64,000 nt of DNA. Source: Bacteroides stercoris ATCC 43183 (lineage in GTDB: Bacteria > Bacteroidota > Bacteroidia > Bacteroidales > Bacteroidaceae). Location: the NCBI RefSeq assembly GCF_025147325.1, contig NZ_CP102262.1:1612001-1676000 (forward strand), in the 5' to 3' direction. A program made the translations under genes and the position numbers. The notes beneath the pieces were generated by a model. It was not told the origin of the DNA, ran no database searches, and saw only the letters and a program-made list of their open reading frames with translations. Positions 53,601 to 59,962 of this stretch are shown piece after piece. How positions within the stretch are numbered: the first letter of the stretch is position 1; the number at the start of each line of letters is the position of its first letter.

Positions 53601-54042
53601 CGGTGGCGACATCCTTTCTTATTCCGAGATGGTGGCAGCCGGTAACGGTTTGGCAAAGCGTACCGAGAATCGCGGTGAGAAGGATAATTATATGATGGTG
53701 TTCCCCGGCGTAACCGAAAGCGGACAACCCAATACTACCAAGATTACGGCAAGCCAGTATTACGGTGCGTTGTTGGCGGAAGATTTCTTGTACGATGCTT
53801 CATTCATCAAATTGAAAGAGTTGTCAATCGGTTACAATTTCCCGACTAAACTGTTGAAAAAGACTCCGATTCAGTCGCTCAGCGTATCATTCGTGGCACG
53901 TAACCTTTGTTACCTGCTGAAACATACACCGGGTACAAGTCCGGAGGGTGGTTATGATACAACCATGTTCTCACAGGCCATCGACTATGCGGCACTGCCT
54001 TATACCCGTACATTCGGTCTGTCTGTCAGCTTAGGTTTTTAA
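50641..54042 (+). CDS. SusC/RagA-family TonB-linked outer-membrane receptor with STN domain
   Basis: A 1133-residue outer-membrane glycan importer. After the signal peptide (ending near QIAAAQ, residue 32) come an STN signalling domain (about 33-105: LSNARLGTMIKQIKAQSKYQ, VSYRIEDGVVYLSKKE), a carboxypeptidase-regulatory-like domain (about 118-200: VTGTVTDTTGEPLIGVSI), the TonB plug (VVVTALGIKREKKMLGYAVQ, then GSTKITIRGNSSLSDNNQPLWIVDG) and a 22-strand barrel ending in the aromatic-rich FGLSVSLGF. The STN domain fits signalling to a FecR anti-sigma. susD follows after 47 bp. Confidence 0.97.
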   Translation: MKNKYLCNFQKLLRAFLIFAMFATSSQIAAAQLNVALSNARLGTMIKQIKAQSKYQFFYDDNLASIPVHAVNLKNASLETVLDKALEGKGVSYRIEDGVVYLSKKETRTAVAQVAQQATHKVTGTVTDTTGEPLIGVSIQEVGTSNGAITDIDGNYTLNVSTPSAKLRFSYIGYEAVDIDVNGQAAINVTMKDDSQLLQEVVVTALGIKREKKMLGYAVQELKSDELNKTGDPSVTSALQGKVAGLQMNTSATGLGGSTKITIRGNSSLSDNNQPLWIVDGVPFSDNNNSDASFYGGVDRGGAALDINPDDIESISVLKGPNAAALYGSRAGNGVILVTTKKGSKKTGFGVRYNGNFTWSSVAETLEQQTRYGQGQIGANGGAEYTTSASGSWGPVLDGSQQKAWNGETYAYSKYGNKLEDYFDTGFSQNHNVSVSNGTETSHYRASVGISDSKGVFPNEKLNRVNIDLNAGTELNKWMSMDGKISLSRTKATDRPEYGNYGAINQLMGIPHNVRLDDLKQYSTENRVHSNWYGPTAGIRNPYYVLNQRHNSDERWRAFGYYGAKINFTDWLHLSAKYAFDYYRTRVENTNGGDGISGESFPSQIKDDKMDRGEENFFESNAEFVLMGDRQLTDNFRLGFTAGANFMYQKFENLTAGVGNMHTKGLWMFNASNLLRTAANVERERAMNSVFGSVQMSWKEYLSLDITARNDWSSTLPKAHNSFFYPSANLSFVISDFMKSIDKPLPSWVTFAKLRLSAAQVGKDTEPYQLINTYGYKFDNGILVPDKSNVKMNDNLKPEIATSYEAGLDMKFFNNRLGFDFTYYYSKTKNQIMKVPAAAPWSGGQWVNAGLITNQGVELMLYSTIVDTKDFTFDLNVNIAHNVSKVKELAPDANVNYLFFNGDNNFPVNVGARAGEKLGEIYAQKLYKRDDSGNIIIGENGLPQTINDEKERVNNPIGNIQPDLTMSVSPTFTYKGITLSAMFDMKFGGDILSYSEMVAAGNGLAKRTENRGEKDNYMMVFPGVTESGQPNTTKITASQYYGALLAEDFLYDASFIKLKELSIGYNFPTKLLKKTPIQSLSVSFVARNLCYLLKHTPGTSPEGGYDTTMFSQAIDYAALPYTRTFGLSVSLGF

Positions 54043-54089
54043 ACTTGATAATGCAGTAGGAAACTTAAAAACTCAAATATTAAAATTAT

Positions 54090-55922
54090 ATGAAACTTAA
54101 TTTATATAAATCCGTTGCTCTCTGCTCATTGCTGGCATTGGCCGGATGCCATGATTTTGAAGAAATGAATACCAATCCGAACGCACCTGTCTATGACCCG
54201 TCGGTTATGGATTGCGGTCCGGAGGGTATTGATATCGATTATACCATTTCGGAGAGCGCTTTGGAAAGTTTGAAGGCAACAGAAAGTGCGCTAGGCTCTA
54301 TTTTCTTCAACTTTACTTATGAAGGTCTGTATAACGATTACCAGACTGCTACCAATCTGACGCATGATGTCTATGCGGCATATAATGGCTCGAACGGTTT
54401 CTTGAACAATTCACCGGCGTATGCTTATAATGACGGTTGGTCTGCTGCCCGTTGGAAGCATTTTTATGACGACCGTACGATTGCCGAGTACAGCCAGCTT
54501 ATCAAGACTTTCTGGTTCTGCAACAAGGAGTATTATCACAATGCGTTCTATATAACCCGTATCTATTACGCTTTCCTGCTTTCGGCACAAACCGATACGT
54601 ATGGTGATATTCCTATCCAGTATTATGTGAAAGGTGCGATGCCGCCTACGGAAAATGTTACTTATACTCCGCAGAAAGAAGTGTATGACATTATCTTTAA
54701 ATTGCTCGACCAAGCCATTACGGGATTGCATAATCCGCCTGCTGTAGATCAATACTCTTTCAGTGCTGAGGACGACCGCATCTATGGAGGTAAGGTAGAG
54801 CCGTGGATTCGTTTCGCCAATACCTTGCGCTTACGTCTGGCTTTACGTGTAAGCAATGTTGCTCCGGAAGTTGCTCGGGAGCAAGGAGAAAAAGCTTTGT
54901 CAGATCCTTCGGGCTTGATGAAAGGCCAGGAAGATAATATGAAACTGATTCCTAAACGTCAGTGGATAACCGGTGGCAATGAGAATATCTTTGCATTGAT
55001 GTTCAGCTGGGGTGCAAGTTGCGTTTTACCGAAAGAGATGGAGTGGGCTTATAAAAATCAGGCTCTTAAAGAGGGTGTAGATGCCAATGTCAGTGGCTTT
55101 GTTGAAAAGGTTGCCCGAAATGCAGATGAGGAAGGTACTATCTTTGGATTGGACGCTACCAAGTATAATGAAAAAGAAGCGAATTGCTATTTGGATCCCC
55201 GTTGCAAGATACTGTTCTTCCGTCCTTCACCCTATGATCCGGGAATCAAGGACGATTATAAAGCAGAGGACCCCAATGCTGAATACGGCGGATACAGAAA
55301 TGGAGCAAAAGAAGTCGGTTCTAAGTATACAGTGAAGTATTCACCTATGAAGACTAATCTGAAGAGCGATGAAATGCTTCCCGATTGTTGGTGGAATCAG
55401 GCTCGTGAAATTATTTGGCTCGGTTACTCTGAATCTCTTTTCCTGAGAGCTGAGGCTGCATTGCGTGGTTGGGGCAATGAAACAGGAACTGCGGTTGCCG
55501 GAAGATTGTATGAAGATGGTGTACGTGCTTCTATGAACTATTATGGTATTGCTTCAGATAAAGCAGAGGAATATATCGACCATTTGAAAGGTAAAGAGGC
55601 TTTCGAAGCAGGTGGTTCAAGAGAAGAACAACTGGAACAAATCATTACACAAAAATGGCTGGCTGTCTATCCTAACGGTAACGAAGGTTGGGCTGAGGTT
55701 CGCCGCACAGATTATCCCCGTTATTTGTTGCTGCCGCGTTATGGCAACAACTCAAGCGGTGAGGTAGAGAATACCAAACTGATTAAGCGTGTAAGCTATC
55801 CGAACAGTGAATCCAGAAATCCGAACAAGCCTGCTTATACGCAAGGTACTAAAGTATGGTGGGATGTGGCAGATACGATGGATGAAACCGGTAAATGGAA
55901 AACACCGGATAACTTCAGATAA
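54090..55922 (+). CDS. SusD/RagB-family surface glycan-binding lipoprotein
   Basis: A 610-residue lipoprotein: signal MKLNLYKSVALCSLLALAGC with Cys20, then CHDFEEMNTNPNAPVYDPS. Tetratricopeptide-type helices cover most of the chain (YITRIYYAFLLSAQTDTYGDIPIQY is the typical SusD segment; WIRFANTLRLRLALRVSNV; LGYSESLFLRAEAALRGWG; KWLAVYPNGNEGWAEVRRTDYPRYLL). It is closest to the SusD-like_2 branch from memory. It caps the SusC barrel and binds glycan. Two strong hairpins follow it. Confidence 0.95.
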   Translation: MKLNLYKSVALCSLLALAGCHDFEEMNTNPNAPVYDPSVMDCGPEGIDIDYTISESALESLKATESALGSIFFNFTYEGLYNDYQTATNLTHDVYAAYNGSNGFLNNSPAYAYNDGWSAARWKHFYDDRTIAEYSQLIKTFWFCNKEYYHNAFYITRIYYAFLLSAQTDTYGDIPIQYYVKGAMPPTENVTYTPQKEVYDIIFKLLDQAITGLHNPPAVDQYSFSAEDDRIYGGKVEPWIRFANTLRLRLALRVSNVAPEVAREQGEKALSDPSGLMKGQEDNMKLIPKRQWITGGNENIFALMFSWGASCVLPKEMEWAYKNQALKEGVDANVSGFVEKVARNADEEGTIFGLDATKYNEKEANCYLDPRCKILFFRPSPYDPGIKDDYKAEDPNAEYGGYRNGAKEVGSKYTVKYSPMKTNLKSDEMLPDCWWNQAREIIWLGYSESLFLRAEAALRGWGNETGTAVAGRLYEDGVRASMNYYGIASDKAEEYIDHLKGKEAFEAGGSREEQLEQIITQKWLAVYPNGNEGWAEVRRTDYPRYLLLPRYGNNSSGEVENTKLIKRVSYPNSESRNPNKPAYTQGTKVWWDVADTMDETGKWKTPDNFR

Positions 55923-55938
55923 TCCGTTTTAAGTTATG

Positions 55939-55969
55939 ATAGGAAAACGGTGCATTGCCGTTTTCCTAT
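55939..55969 (+). terminator. First hairpin after susD
   Basis: ATAGGAAAACGG (55939-55950) pairs perfectly with CCGTTTTCCTAT (55958-55969) around a 7-nt loop. No T-tract follows; it may protect the susCD mRNA 3' end. Confidence 0.7.
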
Positions 55970-55973
55970 ATGG

Positions 55974-56027
55974 AAAACTAACCTAAGTATGATTGCGGAT
56001 ATCTCTCTTAGGTTAGTTTTTGTTTTT
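55974..56027 (+). terminator. Rho-independent terminator of the susCD transcript
   Basis: AAAACTAACCTAAG (55974-55987) pairs perfectly over 14 bp with CTTAGGTTAGTTTT (56007-56020), followed by TGTTTTT. It stands ahead of the IS insertion point. Confidence 0.85.
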
Positions 56028-56048
56028 AATCTAAATGAATAATAATAT

Positions 56049-56057
56049 ATGAGATAT
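56049..56057 (+). repeat. Left 9-bp target-site duplication of the IS4-type element
   Basis: ATGAGATAT, identical to 57383-57391 on the other side of the element. Confidence 0.85.
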
Positions 56058-57382
56058 CATTAGTGTCCCGTTAAAATGGGACGAGTTAAACAATTAATCA
56101 AAAAGCCCCGGAATCAGGGGATCATTTAGATCTTTGACATCATTGAAATTAGTCTTGTCGAACAGGTCACGCAAGTGGGTTTTGTCAGTCAATGATATGC
56201 TGAGAATTTGTAAAACTTCATAGGTTGAACGTTTCAACTTCATATCATGTTGGACAATAGCCACAAGACAGTACGTGATAATAGCCACACTGATTTGTAT
56301 GCGAACAGCGTTCTCTGTTGTGCCCCAGAATTTCTTTATCTTGAGATGCTGCTTGAGCCATTTGAAGAACAGCTCGATTAACCATCTTTTCTTATAAAGA
56401 TCGGCGACATCCAGTGCAGAAAGTTGTTTTGCATTCGTCAAAAAAGTGAACTCACGGTCATCCTCTTCGTCGTAATATCGGACGAGTCTGAATGACTCAG
56501 GATATTTTTTCTCGGAGAGATATCCGGTCAGTTTCACTTCCGCATCTGTCATTATGTTCTTTGGCATTCTTCGCTTCCATCTGACTGTCTTATACTTTAA
56601 GTTCGTCTTGGCTCTGACAACAAAGAAAGAGTCTGTAAGATGTATCCTATAGAGTTCTTTAAAGGAGTCATAAGCCCTGTCGAATATATAATAAGCATTT
56701 GGTTCATAATGGATTGAAGACATTGCTGTGGAATCATGCTTTGATGCAGTAGTTACAGTATAGAAGGCAGGAACTTGTGCTTCAATGTCGTATAAGACAT
56801 GAGCTTTCACCCCTCCTTTCTTGCTTCGGAACTTTGCCCATGGGAATGTTGCAAGACACAACGGAATCGTTGTTGAATCAAACGCATATTTCTTTCCGGA
56901 AATGTCAAGGATGTTGGTCGTCCGCTTCTCGCAGGCTTCCTTCATCATATAGAATGCAAAGTCTTCGAAGATTCTGTAATCACGGTTCTGGTTCGCTGTC
57001 GCAAGAGTTGTCTTGGCTATCGGTTCACGACCTAAACCAAGATGATATTGCTTGGCCCTATGCGCCTCGAAAGCAACGACTAAGTCTCGCAGGCTCTCAC
57101 GGTTACTCAGTTGTCCAAACATCATCGCGAGCATCTGATTCCAGCAAGTGAAATGTTTCACATATCTGTTGCCATCATACTTGCGAACATAGTTGTTGAA
57201 CTGAGTCCTGTTCAGAAAAGCGGTTAATTGAGAGAATACGTATTTGTCTTGGAACATAGCAGCCATTTGTATTAGACTGCAAAGTTGCAAAATCAAGTCC
57301 GTTTCATTTCAAAAAACCGTGTAATTGACTATATTTCAATAATTTCAAAGAACTATTTATCCACTTTTACGGGACAGTAGTG
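56058..57382 (-). mobile_element. IS4-family insertion sequence inserted at the GH18 start codon
   Basis: A 1325-bp element with imperfect terminal inverted repeats (left CATTAGTGTCCCGTTAAAA; right complement CACTACTGTCCCGTAAAAG), flanked by a perfect 9-bp direct repeat ATGAGATAT. The single transposase gene runs on the minus strand, opposite to the surrounding operon. Nine-base duplications fit the IS4 group. Fusing the flanks restores an uninterrupted path from susD to GH18. Confidence 0.92.
56094..57266 (-). CDS. IS4-family transposase
   Basis: The ATG at 57266 (MAAMFQDKYVFSQL) gives 390 residues; the longest frame uses a TTG further out. An N-terminal DUF4372-type domain (LTAFLNRTQFNNYVRKYDGN) precedes the DDE core: YAFDSTTIPLCLATFPWAKF (first Asp), YIFDRAYDSFKELYRI (second Asp) and the IS4 signature Y-x2-R-x3-E-x6-K in YKKRWLIELFFKWLKQHLK. 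The frame is intact, so the element may be active. A CAACTTTG -7-like box lies just upstream. Confidence 0.94.
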   Translation of the reverse strand: MAAMFQDKYVFSQLTAFLNRTQFNNYVRKYDGNRYVKHFTCWNQMLAMMFGQLSNRESLRDLVVAFEAHRAKQYHLGLGREPIAKTTLATANQNRDYRIFEDFAFYMMKEACEKRTTNILDISGKKYAFDSTTIPLCLATFPWAKFRSKKGGVKAHVLYDIEAQVPAFYTVTTASKHDSTAMSSIHYEPNAYYIFDRAYDSFKELYRIHLTDSFFVVRAKTNLKYKTVRWKRRMPKNIMTDAEVKLTGYLSEKKYPESFRLVRYYDEEDDREFTFLTNAKQLSALDVADLYKKRWLIELFFKWLKQHLKIKKFWGTTENAVRIQISVAIITYCLVAIVQHDMKLKRSTYEVLQILSISLTDKTHLRDLFDKTNFNDVKDLNDPLIPGLFD

Positions 57383-57391
57383 ATGAGATAT
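57383..57391 (+). repeat. Right 9-bp target-site duplication, supplying the GH18 start codon
   Basis: ATGAGATAT; its first three bases are the in-frame ATG of the GH18 gene. Confidence 0.85.
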
Positions 57392-58807
57392 ATGAAAATA
57401 GGAACGCTTATATCGGCAGGTGTTTTAATGCTGTCATCAATGATATTGAATTCCGGTTGCTCCGAAGTGGGTAATGGCAGAAAACAGACTACGGAAAATC
57501 CCGGAGCGATTTTCGGGGAAGTGAAGTCTGCCGCCGGTGCAAAAATGTTGACTCCCATTGCGCTCAGAGGAGATAAAAAAGCTACGGGACATTTGTTTTT
57601 TGAATTGAGTGAACCGGCAGAACAGGAGGTTGCCGTTACTTTCAAACTGGATTCCAGGATATTGGATGCTTATAACCAGTTGAATGGTACGGGGTATACG
57701 ATGTATCCGGCAGACAAACTGTTGCTGGAAAACAATGGCAACGTGGTTGTTGAAGCCGGTAAAAGTAAGTCTGCCACACTTGCACTGGATATACTGCCGG
57801 GTGGAACGGAAGGGGCTACCTATGCTGTGGCTGTATCGGCGGTAGCTACTGCGGGAACGGAAAAACATACGGACAACAAGGCTTTTATTTATTTGGTAAA
57901 ACCGCTTGCAGCCATGCCGGAAGTCAATGCGGGACGCAAGGTAAAGAATTTATGTTATGTGGAAGTCAATCGTGAAAGTATGTTGAATGCGGGTGAGTAC
58001 ACGATGAAGAGCGATAAGTCTCCTTTCTTTGACATAGCCAGTGTATTTGCAGCCAATATCCGTTTGAGCGCGGATGATGTTCCTTATGTTTCGTGTAACG
58101 AGCAAACCAGATTTGTACTTGATAATATCGAGCAGACTGTACGCCCGTTACAGGCAAAAGGCATAAGAGTTCATCTCTCCATCTTGGGAGACCACACTGC
58201 TGCCGGTATGCGTAGTCTTTCGAAAGATGCCGCCCGCGCCTTTGCAAAGGATTTGAAAGCGTATATCGATATTTATGGATTTGACGGCATAGACTTTGAT
58301 GATGAGTATTCCACCTATGCCACCGACCAGGCTGTGGAGCCCTATATTCCTTCGGATGCAGTAGCGCCAAGTATTGAAGAATGTACTTCGCAGCGTTATG
58401 CCGATTTGGTGTATGAAAGCCGTAAGTTAATGCCGGACAAGACAATAGGGATTTACTGGTATGCAGGATACGACTATCCGGTCGGTACGGTAGAAGGAAA
58501 AACAGTGGATGAATTGATCGATTATTCCATTTACGGATATTACGGTAAGTGGAAGGCCATTCCTGCCGATACGGTAAGCATAGCCAAACAATGCCCGTAT
58601 GCTATTGAAGTCACCACAGCCAGAGGAGATGTAAAGATAGATGATGACTGCTTGAAAAACATCCGTCAGAACGGTTGGGGCTATTTTGCTGTTTACGATT
58701 TGAACAACGAACGTTCGTATGAAAAAGAATTCAGCCGTATATCCCGATTGTTGTACGACGATGAAGTAGAGTGGAGCGGAAAGCAGTATGAACGTACCGG
58801 GTGGTAA
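57383..58807 (+). CDS. GH18 endo-beta-N-acetylglucosaminidase-like lipoprotein with DUF1735 domain
   Basis: A 474-residue lipoprotein (signal MRYMKIGTLISAGVLMLSSM, lipobox NSGC). Residues about 65-175 form a DUF1735-type beta domain (FKLDSRILDAYNQLNGTGYT). The GH18 barrel follows with LCYVEVNRESMLNAGEY, RVHLSILGDHT and the catalytic DGIDFDDEYSTYA (acid Glu near residue 308), the form seen in Endo F/H enzymes that cut the chitobiose core of N-glycans. Start choice: ATG 57383 or 57392. The IS4 element removed its natural upstream region but recreated the start. Confidence 0.9.
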   Translation: MRYMKIGTLISAGVLMLSSMILNSGCSEVGNGRKQTTENPGAIFGEVKSAAGAKMLTPIALRGDKKATGHLFFELSEPAEQEVAVTFKLDSRILDAYNQLNGTGYTMYPADKLLLENNGNVVVEAGKSKSATLALDILPGGTEGATYAVAVSAVATAGTEKHTDNKAFIYLVKPLAAMPEVNAGRKVKNLCYVEVNRESMLNAGEYTMKSDKSPFFDIASVFAANIRLSADDVPYVSCNEQTRFVLDNIEQTVRPLQAKGIRVHLSILGDHTAAGMRSLSKDAARAFAKDLKAYIDIYGFDGIDFDDEYSTYATDQAVEPYIPSDAVAPSIEECTSQRYADLVYESRKLMPDKTIGIYWYAGYDYPVGTVEGKTVDELIDYSIYGYYGKWKAIPADTVSIAKQCPYAIEVTTARGDVKIDDDCLKNIRQNGWGYFAVYDLNNERSYEKEFSRISRLLYDDEVEWSGKQYERTGW

Positions 58808-58908
58808 CCGAAAGGTTGCCACTCCGATGTGCAAATAGGCATTTTCTCTTTAATTATCGGTCGGATTAGTAAGTGTTTTTAAAGATAGGATTGTTCTAAT
58901 ATTGTAAC

Positions 58909-59919
58909 ATGAACAGGAAAATGGGCAAATTGGATGAAAAAATAATAGTAAAGTTTTTAGCGGGTGAATGTTCGGAAGAGGAACTTCGCTCGTTGAATGT
59001 CTGGTTGGAGGAGTCGGAAGAGAATGCTCATGAATTATTTACATTAGAGGAACTGTACCATTTGGGAAAATCCGATGTGGTTTCTGAGGAAGCACTTCTT
59101 GCGAAGGCTGAAAAACAATTGTCGCAGAGGCTCGGAGAGGAGCGGAAGCGTAAGTTGAAGCGTAAACTGTTTCACCGGTGGATGCAATATGCAGCTATTG
59201 CAGTCGGTGCTTTTTTTATAGGAGGTATGGGCTACTGGTTCTATCAGGCGGGTAGCCGTAGTTCCGAATCTTTGGTCACTGTTACGGCCAATGAAACCAT
59301 AAAGGAGCTGATGCTTCCGGATGGAACCAAAGTATGGTTGAATAAAAACACGATTTTGCAATATCCCCGTAATTTTGAAGGTGGCGAGAGACATGTGTAT
59401 CTGAACGGAGAAGGTTTCTTTGATGTGAAGAGAAATACAGCCAAGCCTTTTATCGTACAAAGCCATGCCATGCAAGTGAGGGTATTGGGAACAACCTTTA
59501 ATTTGAAGTCCGGGGAAAACGGACAAAGGGCGGTAGCCACCTTATTGAAAGGTGAGGTAGAAGTAAAGGGCAATCATGGTGAAGGCATGATAGTGCTTTC
59601 GCCGGGGCAACAGGCCGAATTGGACGGAATGACCCGACGACTGACGGTGAAACCTGCAGAACCGGGTATAGAGGGCTGGCATGATACGGCATTCGATTTA
59701 AATCAGACGGACATACGCACGCTTTGCAAGATTTTGGAGAGAGCCTATAATGTGAAAATCATTATAGCACCGGATGTGGACATTGAAAGAACATATTCCG
59801 GACCGTTGAAGAAGAAAGAAAACGTAGCTGCCACATTGGATTTGATAAAGAATTCCATCGGTATCAAATACAAGGTAATAGGCGAAAACGTTTTTATATC
59901 TTCTTCCAAATCCAAATAG
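58909..59919 (+). CDS. FecR-family anti-sigma factor
   Basis: A 336-residue inner-membrane regulator. The cytosolic N-terminus (about 1-85) is the anti-sigma part (LDEKIIVKFLAGECSEEELRSLNVWLEESEEN). One membrane helix at about 94-112 (YAAIAVGAFFIGGMGYWFY) follows, then a periplasmic FecR domain (TIKELMLPDGTKVWLNKNTILQYPRNFEGGERHVYLNGEGFFDV) and a C-terminal STN-like/DUF4974 domain (TDIRTLCKILERAYNVKIII). It should pair with the ECF sigma at 49957 and the STN domain of SusC. It lies about 8.4 kb from its sigma gene, with an IS between them. Confidence 0.93.
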   Translation: MNRKMGKLDEKIIVKFLAGECSEEELRSLNVWLEESEENAHELFTLEELYHLGKSDVVSEEALLAKAEKQLSQRLGEERKRKLKRKLFHRWMQYAAIAVGAFFIGGMGYWFYQAGSRSSESLVTVTANETIKELMLPDGTKVWLNKNTILQYPRNFEGGERHVYLNGEGFFDVKRNTAKPFIVQSHAMQVRVLGTTFNLKSGENGQRAVATLLKGEVEVKGNHGEGMIVLSPGQQAELDGMTRRLTVKPAEPGIEGWHDTAFDLNQTDIRTLCKILERAYNVKIIIAPDVDIERTYSGPLKKKENVAATLDLIKNSIGIKYKVIGENVFISSSKSK

Positions 59920-59962
59920 AACAGGCTTGTTTTGTTTATTGATAATCTGAAATTCAAATATT

